From: Polyangia bacterium
Lineage (GTDB): Bacteria > Myxococcota_A > Polyangia > Polyangiales > Sandaracinaceae
NCBI GenBank assembly: GCA_030426845.1
Contig: JAUHXR010000034.1
Coordinates: 1-43,263 of the forward strand
Direction: 5' to 3'
Length of the DNA: 43,263 nucleotides
Below are positions 1 through 7,328 of this stretch, one piece after another. Every line of letters begins with the position of its first letter. Position 1 is the first letter of the stretch. The notes below the pieces were generated by a model that saw only the letters and a list, made by a program, of their open reading frames with translations, had not been told where the DNA came from and ran no database searches. A program made the translations under genes and the position numbers.

Positions 1-212
1 TGAGCCAGATGCTCGAAGACCAGATCGCGGCCATGCAGCGCAAGATCGAGATCCTGCGCCGCCTCCGCGAGGAGCTCACGCTCACGATCACGATGATCCA
101 GGACTGCAAGTCCTGCGACAGCGCCGCCTTCCCCCGCAACTGCGGCGCGTGCGACGTCATGCACCGGCCCGGGCTGCCGCGCGCCATGCGCCTGCTCTGG
201 GACTCCGACTGA
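1..212 (+). CDS. MerR-family-like transcriptional regulator, C-terminal part (left edge of window)
   Basis: The reading frame is open to the left edge, so only about the last 69 residues are present. The part seen begins with a charged amphipathic helix (LEDQIAAMQRKIEILRRLRE), as in the dimerisation helix that follows the DNA-binding domain of MerR regulators. A Cys-rich tail follows, with two CxxC pairs (CKSC, then CGAC ten residues later), and the protein ends in LLWDSD. Paired cysteines at this end of MerR proteins often bind metal or sense redox state, but which applies here cannot be told. The winged-helix DNA-binding domain lies outside the window, so the family call rests on the helix and tail only. 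A different coiled-coil protein is possible. Confidence 0.55.
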   Translation, partial: SQMLEDQIAAMQRKIEILRRLREELTLTITMIQDCKSCDSAAFPRNCGACDVMHRPGLPRAMRLLWDSD

Positions 213-223
213 GCCGCGGCGCC

Positions 224-898
224 ATGCCCGAGGTCAGCCCCCTCACCGCGGACGAGCTCGCCGCGCTGCCGGTGTTTCCTCTGCCCCGCGCGGTGTTCTT
301 CCCCGGCGCGACGCTGCCGCTCCACGTCTTCGAGCCGCGCTACCGCGCGATGATGGAGGCCTGCGTGACTACCGGGCCGCTCGCCATGGCGGTCGCGCGC
401 CTCGAGCCGGGCTACGAAGACGACTACGACGGCCACCCGCCGATCGCGACGATCGCGGGCGCGGGGCGGATCGTCGACTGGCGGCGCCGGGGCGACGGGC
501 GCTTCGACCTCCTGCTCCACGGTCTGACGCGCGTGCGCCTCGAGGAGCACCCGCGCGAGCGGACGGAGTTCCGCGTCGCCACCGCCACCCCGATCCCCGA
601 CCGCGCCCCGCACCCCGACGCCGTGCAGCGTGAGCTCACCGGGGTCCTCGCCACCGCGGCCGCGCTCGGCGCGCTCCTCCGCGAGCGTCACCCGGACTTC
701 GAGCTCGGGCTCGGCCCGGGGCTCTCCCCCGGCGCGGTGGCCGACCGGATCGCCGATCGCGTGATGGCCGACACCGACGCCCGGCAGCGGCTGCTCGAGA
801 CCGCCGACGTGAAGGTCCGCCTCGCGCTCGCCCACGAGGCGATGGTGGAGCTCACCGCCCTCCTGCGCGCCCAGGGCCTCGGGGGCCCGCTGCATTGA
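224..898 (+). CDS. LON substrate-binding-domain protein (stand-alone, no protease)
   Basis: This 224-residue protein resembles the N-terminal substrate-binding domain of Lon protease. It opens with the typical strand PVFPLPRAVFFPGATLPLHV, followed by FEPRYRAMM, which is the conserved LHIFEPRYR-type motif. The second half is helical (ADRIADRVMADTDARQRLLE), as in the helical part of Lon N-domains. There is no AAA or protease domain, so it belongs to the stand-alone LON-domain proteins, whose role is poorly known (substrate recognition is assumed). The ATG at 224 is preferred over the upstream start at 149, because the longer form adds an Arg/Ala-rich stretch and overlaps the upstream gene. Its stop overlaps the start of the next gene, which suggests translational coupling to the Rieske protein. 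Confidence 0.8.
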   Translation: MPEVSPLTADELAALPVFPLPRAVFFPGATLPLHVFEPRYRAMMEACVTTGPLAMAVARLEPGYEDDYDGHPPIATIAGAGRIVDWRRRGDGRFDLLLHGLTRVRLEEHPRERTEFRVATATPIPDRAPHPDAVQRELTGVLATAAALGALLRERHPDFELGLGPGLSPGAVADRIADRVMADTDARQRLLETADVKVRLALAHEAMVELTALLRAQGLGGPLH

Positions 899-1209
899 GC
901 GGCCGCGAGGTGGCGCGGCTCCCGTCCGCCGCCGTCCCCGAGGGCGCCCTGGTCCGTCTGCCGTGGCCGCCCTACGACGTGCTGCTCACGCGGGTCGACG
1001 GCCGGCTCTACGCCATCGAGGACGCCTGCCCGCACAGCGGGCGGAGCCTCTGCGAGGGCGCGCTCGCCGGGCGCAGCGTGGTGTGTGCGGGGCACGGCTG
1101 GGCGATCGATCTGGTGACCGGGGACGTCACGACGCCGGCGGGTCGAGGCCGGTCCAACCCGCGCTTCGAGGTGCACGAAGGGGACGCGGGGATCGTGGTG
1201 CGGGGCTGA
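895..1209 (+). CDS. Small Rieske [2Fe-2S] ferredoxin
   Basis: This 104-residue protein is essentially one Rieske domain. The cluster ligands are visible as C45-P-H47 and C64-A-G-H67-G-W with 16 residues between the pairs, which matches the CxH-x(15-17)-CxxH rule of Rieske ferredoxins and NirD-like subunits. There is no signal peptide or membrane anchor, so it is a soluble cytoplasmic electron carrier or small redox subunit. The start is probably the TTG at 895, which overlaps the TGA of the LON-domain gene; a GTG at 910 is the alternative. The redox partner is not evident from neighbours. The full-length Rieske oxygenase at 19025-20146 is far away and encoded on the other strand. Confidence 0.85.
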   Translation: MSGREVARLPSAAVPEGALVRLPWPPYDVLLTRVDGRLYAIEDACPHSGRSLCEGALAGRSVVCAGHGWAIDLVTGDVTTPAGRGRSNPRFEVHEGDAGIVVRG

Positions 1210-1274
1210 CCCGGGCTCGCTCGACGGCCGGCGCAGTCGCCGAGAGGCGGACGTGGACGCGCGGGTGCGGGGGC

Positions 1275-1940
1275 CTACTCGGCGTCGAGGAGGACGTCGT
1301 CGAGGACGCTAGCGCTGAGCAGGTGCCCCATCCGCGCCCGCTTGGTCAGCAGGTAGTCGCGGCTGTGGGGGTTAGGAGGGATGTGCACCGGCAAGCGGTC
1401 CTTCACCTCCACCCCGTGCTCTCGCAGGCCGTCGACCTTGGCGGGGTTGTTGGTGAGCAGGACGATCGACCGGACCCCGAGATCCTCGAGCATGTCGGCC
1501 GCGATGTCGTAGCGCCGCTCGTCTTCGCCGAAGCCGAGCTGGGTGTTCGCGTCGACCGTGTCGACGCCACGCTGCTGCAGCGCGTACGCGCGGATCTTGT
1601 TGCCCAGGCCGATCCCGCGGCCTTCCTGGCGGAGGTAGAGCACCACCCCGCGCTCCTCGTCGCCGATGTGGCGCAGGCCGTAGTCGAGCTGCTCGCGGCA
1701 GTCGCACTTGAGGGAGTGCAGGACCTCGCCGGTGAGGCACTCGGAGTGCACCCGCACGTGCAGGCCCTCGGCGCCGCGGGGGTCGCCGCGCACGATCGCG
1801 ACGTGCTCGACCAGGTCGGGCCGGCCGGTCTCGCGGTAGACCACGATCTGGAAGTGCCCGTACTCGGTGGGCACGTCGGCGGCCGAGTACCGCGTCACGG
1901 AGGTGGCGCGCGTGGAGGGGTTCGGGTCGTCAGTCGTCAT
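1275..1940 (-). CDS. ribA: GTP cyclohydrolase II (riboflavin synthesis)
   Basis: This 221-residue protein catalyses the first committed step of riboflavin synthesis: opening of GTP to 2,5-diamino-6-ribosylamino-pyrimidinone phosphate, with release of formate and pyrophosphate. The zinc ligands are C68, C79 and C81 in HSECLTGEVLHSLKCDC. The catalytic and GTP-binding segment YLRQEGRGIGL lies at about residues 102-112, and TNNPAKV, another conserved GTPase motif, lies near residue 165. There is no DHBP synthase (RibB) domain, so this is the single-function form. It is slightly longer than the E. coli enzyme owing to an N-terminal extension of about 14 residues. The ATG at 1940 is the natural start. 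It is convergent with the Rieske gene, and no other rib gene is in view. Confidence 0.95.
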   Translation of the reverse strand: MTTDDPNPSTRATSVTRYSAADVPTEYGHFQIVVYRETGRPDLVEHVAIVRGDPRGAEGLHVRVHSECLTGEVLHSLKCDCREQLDYGLRHIGDEERGVVLYLRQEGRGIGLGNKIRAYALQQRGVDTVDANTQLGFGEDERRYDIAADMLEDLGVRSIVLLTNNPAKVDGLREHGVEVKDRLPVHIPPNPHSRDYLLTKRARMGHLLSASVLDDVLLDAE

Positions 1941-1974
1941 GGCGCGGAGACGGAGGCGCAGCGGTCGAGAGCGC

Positions 1975-2065
1975 GAGGTGTCGTCGCGAGCGGTCTCTGT
2001 TTCGAGGGCAGTCTCTGATGCGAGGCGGGTCCTTGTCGCGAGGGCAGGTCCTTGTCGCGAGGGGA
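1975..2065. repeat. Degenerate 17-19 bp tandem repeat between ribA and the alkyl-DHAP synthase gene
   Basis: The divergent intergenic region holds about four or five tandem copies of a 17-19 bp unit. The two best copies, at 2028-2046 and 2047-2065, are ggtccttgtcgcgagggca and the same with one change near the end. Degenerate copies lie at 1992-2010 and 2011-2027, and perhaps one more at 1975-1991. The array lies between the two start codons, about 35 bp from ribA and about 90 bp from the rightward gene, where it could affect the promoters of either. Confidence 0.75.
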
Positions 2066-2152
2066 GTCTAAACCGCTCCGACCCGGAACGCCCTCGACTC
2101 TAGGGCGGGGTGGGGTTGAGTCAACCCGGGTCGCGGGCCACCCTCGCGGCTC

Positions 2153-3814
2153 ATGGGGTACACGCGCGACGAGCTTCGCTTCAACGGCTGGGGCCTCTCC
2201 CGGCAGACCTTCGACATGCGCGGGCGCGACGACGAGGTCTGGGGCTTCGTCCGCGAGGCGCTCGGGCTGGACGAGCTGCCCACGACCCCGGCCGCGCCCC
2301 TCGACGCCCTGCGCTTGCCGCCGGTGGCGCTGGGCGAGGACGTCCTCGACGGCCTCCGCGCGATCACCGACGCCGACCGCGTCCGCACCGACCGCTACGA
2401 GCGCGCCTTCCACGCGGTCGGCAAGAGCTACTACGACCTCGTCCGCATCCGCGCCGGCGCGCTCGAGCACGCCCCCGACGCGGTCGTCTACCCGACCTCC
2501 CACGAGGAGACGGAGCGCTTGCTCGCGTTCTGCGCCGAGCGCCGCGTCGCGGTCGTCCCGTTCGGCGGCGGCTCGAGCGTGGTTGGCGGGGTCGAGGCGC
2601 GCGCGGAGGGCGGCCAGGCGGGCGTCGTGACCCTGGACACCACCCGGATGACGCGGCTGATCGCGATCGACGAGACCAGCCTCACCGCGACCTTCGAGGC
2701 CGGCGTCTACGGGCCCGACCTCGAGGCGGCCCTCGGCGCGCGCGGCTACACCGTCGGCCACTTTCCCCAGTCCTTCGAGTTCTCGACCCTCGGCGGCTGG
2801 ATCGCGGCCCGGGGCGCGGGGCAGCAGTCGAACCGCTACGGGAGCGCGGCCAAGCTCCTGGTGGGCGCGCGCGTCGCGACCCCGCGGGGCGAGTGGCGCA
2901 CCACGCCGTTTCCGGGCTCCGCCGCCGGGCCCGACCTGAACCACCTCGTCGCGGGGAGCGAGGGCACGCTCGGCGTCATCACCGAGGCCACGGTGCGGAT
3001 CCGGCGGCTCGCGGAGGCGCGCGACTTCGTCTCGTTCCTCTTCCGGAGCTGGTCCGAGGGCGCCGAGGCGGTGCGCGCGATCACCCAGGCCGAGCTCCCC
3101 GTCGCGACCCTCCGGCTCAGCGACGTCGACGAGACGCGCTTCTACGGCGGGTTCAAGAACGTGCTCAAGCCGTCCAAGGTGCAGGAGCTCGCGCTGAGCG
3201 CGCTCGGCGGCGCCGGCTTCGACGCGCCCTGCGTCCTGATGGTCGGCTTCGAGGGCGCGCCCGGCACGGTGCGGCGCGCGTGGCGCAAGGTGCTCACGAC
3301 CGCGACCCGCGGCGGCGGCCTCTATGTCGGGCGGAGCCCCGGTCACGCCTGGTACGAGCAGCGCTTCGCCATGCCCTACCTGCGCGATCCGTTGATGGAC
3401 CGCGGGGTCGGCATCGACACCCTCGAGACCTCGACCCTCTGGGCGAACGTGCCGCGGCTCTACGAGGCGGTGACCGGCGCGATCCGCGGCGCGCTGACCG
3501 CCTGGGGCACCCCGGGGATCGTGCTCGCCCACATCAGCCACACCTACCCGGCGGGGACGAGCCTCTACTTCACGTTCCTCTTCCCGCGGGACCTCGACGA
3601 CGAGGTCGGCCAGTGGCGCGCGGCCAAGGAGGCGGCGTCGCGCGCGATCAGCGAGCACGGCGGCACGATCAGCCACCACCACGGCGTCGGCCTCGATCAC
3701 GCGCCGTGGCTCGCGGCGGAGAAGGGCCCGCTCGGGATCGATCTGCTCGAGGCGGCCAAGCGCAGCGTCGACCCGGAGGGCGTGATGAACCCGGGCAAGC
3801 TGATCGGCGGTTGA
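2153..3814 (+). CDS. agpS: FAD-dependent alkyldihydroxyacetonephosphate synthase (ether lipid synthesis)
   Basis: This 553-residue protein belongs to the FAD-linked PCMH oxidase family. It most resembles alkyl-DHAP synthase, which swaps the acyl chain of acyl-DHAP for a fatty alcohol and so makes the ether bond. The FAD pyrophosphate loop VVPFGGGSS is at 134-142. The stretch FPQSFEFSTLGGWIAARGAG followed by QQSNRYG is characteristic of this enzyme rather than of D-lactate dehydrogenases. LVAGSEGTLGVIT is the usual second FAD segment. Near the C-terminus a triple His (508-510) in HHHGVG corresponds to the catalytic His cluster of alkyl-DHAP synthases, and the end VMNPGKLIGG is typical of the fold. 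In Myxococcus, ether lipids are tied to development; extending that here is inference. The next gene starts 33 bp downstream on the same strand. Confidence 0.85.
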   Translation: MGYTRDELRFNGWGLSRQTFDMRGRDDEVWGFVREALGLDELPTTPAAPLDALRLPPVALGEDVLDGLRAITDADRVRTDRYERAFHAVGKSYYDLVRIRAGALEHAPDAVVYPTSHEETERLLAFCAERRVAVVPFGGGSSVVGGVEARAEGGQAGVVTLDTTRMTRLIAIDETSLTATFEAGVYGPDLEAALGARGYTVGHFPQSFEFSTLGGWIAARGAGQQSNRYGSAAKLLVGARVATPRGEWRTTPFPGSAAGPDLNHLVAGSEGTLGVITEATVRIRRLAEARDFVSFLFRSWSEGAEAVRAITQAELPVATLRLSDVDETRFYGGFKNVLKPSKVQELALSALGGAGFDAPCVLMVGFEGAPGTVRRAWRKVLTTATRGGGLYVGRSPGHAWYEQRFAMPYLRDPLMDRGVGIDTLETSTLWANVPRLYEAVTGAIRGALTAWGTPGIVLAHISHTYPAGTSLYFTFLFPRDLDDEVGQWRAAKEAASRAISEHGGTISHHHGVGLDHAPWLAAEKGPLGIDLLEAAKRSVDPEGVMNPGKLIGG

Positions 3815-3847
3815 CCGGCGGCTCGGGCGGACCCACCGCCCGGTCCG

Positions 3848-4552
3848 ATGGGGGAGCTCGTGCACTGGGTGCGACCGTCGCTCGGCGCGACGGTCGCATT
3901 CCTCGCGGTGGTGACGCTGGTGGTCGTCGCGATCGCGGTCGGGCTCGCGCGCGCGCTCCCGCGGCGGCGGGCCGTCGCCTGGGGCGGGCTCGCCCTCTGG
4001 GTCGGGCTGACCGCGCTGCCGAGCGCGAGCGGGGTCGTACGGGCGATCGACGGCCCGGGCCCGCTGATCGCGTTCTTTGCGATCTCCAACCTGACCGCCC
4101 TCGCGCTCGCTCTCTCGCCGGTCGGCGCGCGCCTCGCGGAGCTGCCGGTCGGCGCGCTCGTCGCGTTCCAGGCGTTCCGCCTCCCCCTCGAGCTCGTCCT
4201 CCACCGCTGGCACGCCGAGGGCGCCATCCCCGTGCAGATGACCTTCGAGGGACACAACCTCGACATCGTCACCGGCGTCCTCGCGCTCGTCCTCGGCCTA
4301 TGGGCGACCCGCGCGCCGCTGCCTCGCGCGGCCGCGTGGCTCTTCAACCTCGTCGGCTCGGCGCTGCTCCTCGCGGTGATGTTCATCGCCCTCACCTCGA
4401 GCCCCGTGCCCGCGCGCCTCTACGACGGCCCGCCGCTCCTCCTCGGCTACTTCTTCCCCTACGCCTGGATCGTCCCGCTCTGCGTGGCGCCGGCCCTCGC
4501 GGGCCACGTGGTCCTGTTCCGCGCCCTCGTCGCGCCAATGAAGCGCCGGTGA
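3848..4552 (+). CDS. Conserved multi-pass membrane protein, function unknown
   Basis: The 234-residue product has six or seven hydrophobic segments (about residues 13-34, 42-62, 68-90, 96-115, 138-157, 163-185 and 200-225) and no soluble domain. It carries the stretch FRLPLELVLHRWHAEG followed by IPVQMTFEGHNLDI, which looks like the conserved core of an uncharacterised bacterial membrane protein family, but I cannot name a function. It lies 33 bp after the alkyl-DHAP synthase gene and is probably cotranscribed with it. A link to membrane lipid handling is therefore possible but unproven. Confidence 0.8.
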   Translation: MGELVHWVRPSLGATVAFLAVVTLVVVAIAVGLARALPRRRAVAWGGLALWVGLTALPSASGVVRAIDGPGPLIAFFAISNLTALALALSPVGARLAELPVGALVAFQAFRLPLELVLHRWHAEGAIPVQMTFEGHNLDIVTGVLALVLGLWATRAPLPRAAAWLFNLVGSALLLAVMFIALTSSPVPARLYDGPPLLLGYFFPYAWIVPLCVAPALAGHVVLFRALVAPMKRR

Positions 4553-4611
4553 CGAGGGAGCGTGTCTCGTTCGCGAAGGCGACCCGAGGGGGCGCCGACC
4601 CGGTTGTTGCG

Positions 4612-4617
4612 TAGACT
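4612..4617 (+). promoter_or_regulatory. Probable -10 element 8 nt before the start codon (leaderless type)
   Basis: TAGACT at 4612-4617 fits TANNNT and lies 8 nt before the ATG at 4626, about the distance at which transcription starts. The mRNA would begin at or very near the start codon. No clear -35 is visible in the GC-rich sequence upstream, and no Shine-Dalgarno sequence fits between the hexamer and the ATG. Confidence 0.4.
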
Positions 4618-4625
4618 GTCGGGCG

Positions 4626-7211
4626 ATGGAGCTCACCCCCGGACAGGTCTTCGAGGCGCAGTACCGCGTACAGCGCAGGGTCGGGTCGACCGACGCGTAC
4701 ACCGACTACGAGGCGCGGAGCGAGGAGCGGCTCCGCAACGTCACGCTCCGCGTCTTCACCGCGGCCGGCGACGCCGCGCAGGCCCTGGTCGAGCGCGCGC
4801 GCGCGGTGGGGCAGCTCGAGCACCCGGGGATCGCGCAGGTGTACGAGGCGGGTCTCTGCGACGGCGCGGCCTGGGTCGCGATGGAGCACGTGGACGGTGA
4901 GACGCTCGCGCAGCGCATGAAGTGGGGCCGCCCCCTCGCGCCGGGCGAGGCGGTGAAGATCGTCGACCAGCTCCTGTCCGCGCTCGAGGTCGCCCACGCC
5001 GCGGGGCACCTTCACGGGGACCTCCACGGGGGGCGGGTGCTCGTCGAGCGCGGGACGGAGCGCGTGAAGATCGAGGGTCTCGGGCTGGCGCCGCCCGGCC
5101 CAGCGATCGACGGCGGCGGCGCGACCGCGGCCGCGCTCGAGGTCCCGCTGCACGCCGCCCCGGAGCTCGCGCTCGACCCGCAGCGGGTTGGCCCGGCGGC
5201 CGACCTCTACGGGGTAGGAGCGATCCTCTACGAGCTTCTGAGCAGCCAGCGGCCCTACGACGCGGCGACCCACGGCGCGCTCGTGCAGCAGATGCAGCGG
5301 CGGGGGCCCCGCCCGATCCAGCAGGCCGCGCCGGCCGTGAGCCCGGCGTTGGCCGCGGTGGTCGATCGTCTGCTCGCGGTCGATCCTGCGCAGCGGGCCA
5401 GCTCTGCGGCCGAGGTGCGGGCCAGCCTCCAGGCAGCGCTGTCCGCGCCGGCACCGGAGGCCGGCAGCGCCTCGGCGCCCGGCCTCCCGCGCACGGTCGC
5501 GCTGGACTCGGCGTCGTTCGCCGGGCCCACTCCGCCCCCGGGCGAGCCCGCCCCGCCCGCCACCCCGCCGCCGGGAGGCTTCGGCACCCTGCCGCAGGGC
5601 GGCTTCGGCACCCCGTCGCCCGGCGGCTTCGGCGCCCCGCCGCCCGGCGGCTTCGGCGCCCCGGCCGGGGCCGCGACGCCCCCGCAAGGCGGCTTTGGAT
5701 CTCCAGCCGGCGGCTTCGGCGCGCCCAGCCAGCCTCAGAGCGGCTTCGGCGCCCCGCCCGCCGGCACGGGCCTCGGCCCGCCCCCGCCGGGTGTCGCGCC
5801 CCCCACGCCCAGGAGCGGCGCCAGCCCACTGCTCATCGTGGGGGTCCTCGGCGGCGGCTGCCTCGCGCTCGTCGCGGTCTTCGTCGTGGCTGGCGCGGTC
5901 CTGGGCCTCGTCGTGGCCAACCGCGCGAGCGAGGAGGTGATCGTCGAGCCGATGCCGGCGCCCGTGCCCGCGCCGATGCTCGCGCCGGGCGGCGTGTCGG
6001 TCTCCTCGCTCGGCCTGCCCGGCGCGTCGGCCGAGCGCGTCCGGATCGCGACCGACGACGCCCCGGCCCGCGGCGGCGCCGAGCCGCTCGTCACCATCGT
6101 CGTGTTCAGCGACTTCGAGTGCCCCTTCTGCCAGCGCGTCGAGCCGACCATCTCCCAGCTCCAGGCGACCTACGGCGACCGCGTCCGCTACGTGTGGCGC
6201 GACAACCCGCTCTCCTTCCACACCCACGCGCTGACCGCGGCGGAGGCCGCGCGGGAGGCCTACGTGCAGGGGGGCGACGATCGCTTCTGGGCGCTCCACG
6301 CGATCCTCTTCGAGAACCAGCGCGCGCTCGAGCGCCCCAGCCTCGAGCGCTACGCGGCCGCGGCCGGGGTCGACGTCACGCGCCTGCGCGCCGCGCTCGA
6401 CGCGCGCACGCACCACGCGCGGGTCCAGGCCGACATGAACGCGGCCCGCACCGCGGGGGCGCGGGGCACCCCGACCTTCTATCTGAACGGCCGCCGCCTC
6501 GGGGGCGCGCAGCCCTACGAGCGCTTCCGCGAGGTCGTCGACGAGGAGATCGCGCTCGCCGAGGAGCTGATGCGTCGGGGCACGCCGCGGTCCGCGCTCT
6601 ACGCGACCTTCCAGCGCGACGCGGTGACCACCGGCACCCAGGACCCGCCGAGCACGCCGGCGCCGCGCGAGCCCGACACGGCGCGCCACACCCTCACCGT
6701 CCCGTCCGACGCGCCGACCCTCGGCCCCGCGAGCGCGCCGGTGACGATCCACGTGTTCAGCGACTTCCAGTGCCCCTTCTGCGCGCGCGTCGAGCCGACC
6801 CTCGCGCAGGTCCGCGCAGCCTACGGCCAGCGCGTGCGCCTCGTGTGGCGCCACTACCCGCTCGCGTTCCACCAGCGCGCGATGCCGGCCTCGATCGCGG
6901 CGATCGAGGTGCAGCGTCAGGCCGGCGACGCGGCGTTCTGGCGCTACCACGACATCCTCTTCGAGAACCGCACCGCGCTCGAGGACGAGGACCTCGTCCG
7001 CTACGCCTCGCGCGTCCCCGGCGTGAACCCGGCCGAGGTCCGCGCCGCGATCCAGACCCAGCGCCACCGCGCGCGCGTGCAGGCCGACATGGACGCCGGC
7101 CAGGCGCTCGACTCGCGCCTCGGCACGCCGACGTTCTACATCAACGGCGTCCAGCTCCGCGGAGCTCAGCCGTTCTCGCAGTTCCAGCAGCGCATCGACG
7201 CGGAGCTCTGA
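4626..7211 (+). CDS. Kinase-like (probably pseudokinase) membrane protein with two C-terminal DsbA-like thioredoxin domains
   Basis: The 861 residues show an unusual order: Ser/Thr-kinase fold (about 10-275), Gly/Pro linker with GGFG repeats (about 316-380), one membrane helix (about 397-424), then two DsbA-like domains (about 465-645 and 680-861). The kinase fold is seen in MEHVDGETL, PAADLYGVGAILYELL and the C-lobe. The catalytic signature is eroded: no glycine loop, the VAIK lysine is Arg42, HRDLKxxN reads HGDLHGGR (130-137), and DFG reads EGL (150-152). Only Asp132 remains, so phosphotransfer is unlikely. Each thioredoxin domain has a CPFC active site (C499/C502 and C719/C722) and a cis-Pro loop GTPTFY, so both look active. 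Topology would place the kinase fold in the cytoplasm and the redox domains in the periplasm. The two DsbA domains are clearly duplicated. The fusion could couple cytoplasmic binding to periplasmic disulfide or redox state. Confidence 0.85.
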   Translation: MELTPGQVFEAQYRVQRRVGSTDAYTDYEARSEERLRNVTLRVFTAAGDAAQALVERARAVGQLEHPGIAQVYEAGLCDGAAWVAMEHVDGETLAQRMKWGRPLAPGEAVKIVDQLLSALEVAHAAGHLHGDLHGGRVLVERGTERVKIEGLGLAPPGPAIDGGGATAAALEVPLHAAPELALDPQRVGPAADLYGVGAILYELLSSQRPYDAATHGALVQQMQRRGPRPIQQAAPAVSPALAAVVDRLLAVDPAQRASSAAEVRASLQAALSAPAPEAGSASAPGLPRTVALDSASFAGPTPPPGEPAPPATPPPGGFGTLPQGGFGTPSPGGFGAPPPGGFGAPAGAATPPQGGFGSPAGGFGAPSQPQSGFGAPPAGTGLGPPPPGVAPPTPRSGASPLLIVGVLGGGCLALVAVFVVAGAVLGLVVANRASEEVIVEPMPAPVPAPMLAPGGVSVSSLGLPGASAERVRIATDDAPARGGAEPLVTIVVFSDFECPFCQRVEPTISQLQATYGDRVRYVWRDNPLSFHTHALTAAEAAREAYVQGGDDRFWALHAILFENQRALERPSLERYAAAAGVDVTRLRAALDARTHHARVQADMNAARTAGARGTPTFYLNGRRLGGAQPYERFREVVDEEIALAEELMRRGTPRSALYATFQRDAVTTGTQDPPSTPAPREPDTARHTLTVPSDAPTLGPASAPVTIHVFSDFQCPFCARVEPTLAQVRAAYGQRVRLVWRHYPLAFHQRAMPASIAAIEVQRQAGDAAFWRYHDILFENRTALEDEDLVRYASRVPGVNPAEVRAAIQTQRHRARVQADMDAGQALDSRLGTPTFYINGVQLRGAQPFSQFQQRIDAEL
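5571..5763 (+). repeat. Gly/Pro-rich coding repeats (GGFG units) in the kinase-DsbA linker
   Basis: Seven or eight copies of a short unit encoding GGFG or SGFG, flanked by proline (PPGGFGAP, PQGGFGT), recur mostly every 8 codons. They form a flexible linker between the kinase fold and the membrane helix. Some neighbouring copies are nearly identical in DNA, for example around 5619-5660. Confidence 0.8.
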
Positions 7212-7270
7212 CGCGAGGCGACCTGCGGGCGCCGTCCGCGGAGTTTCGGGCCGCGCTCTCGGTCTTTGTA

Positions 7271-7288
7271 GGCGGAGCGCCGGTTTTT
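7271..7288 (+). terminator. Weak hairpin plus T-run after the kinase-DsbA gene
   Basis: GGCG-GAG-CGCC at 7271-7281 is followed by GG and five T residues (7284-7288), 60 bp after the stop codon. The stem is only 4 bp, so this is a weak candidate for an intrinsic terminator. It is the only T-run in the gap. Confidence 0.3.
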
Positions 7289-7328
7289 GGGCGGCGGAGA
7301 GCGCGGCGCTCGGGCAATGCTCGGGCGC

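Noticed and set aside
2110-4614. 834-residue rightward frame overlapping the alkyl-DHAP synthase
   Set aside because: Arg/Pro-rich shadow; the FAD-binding and HHHGVG motifs are only in the 2153-3814 frame.
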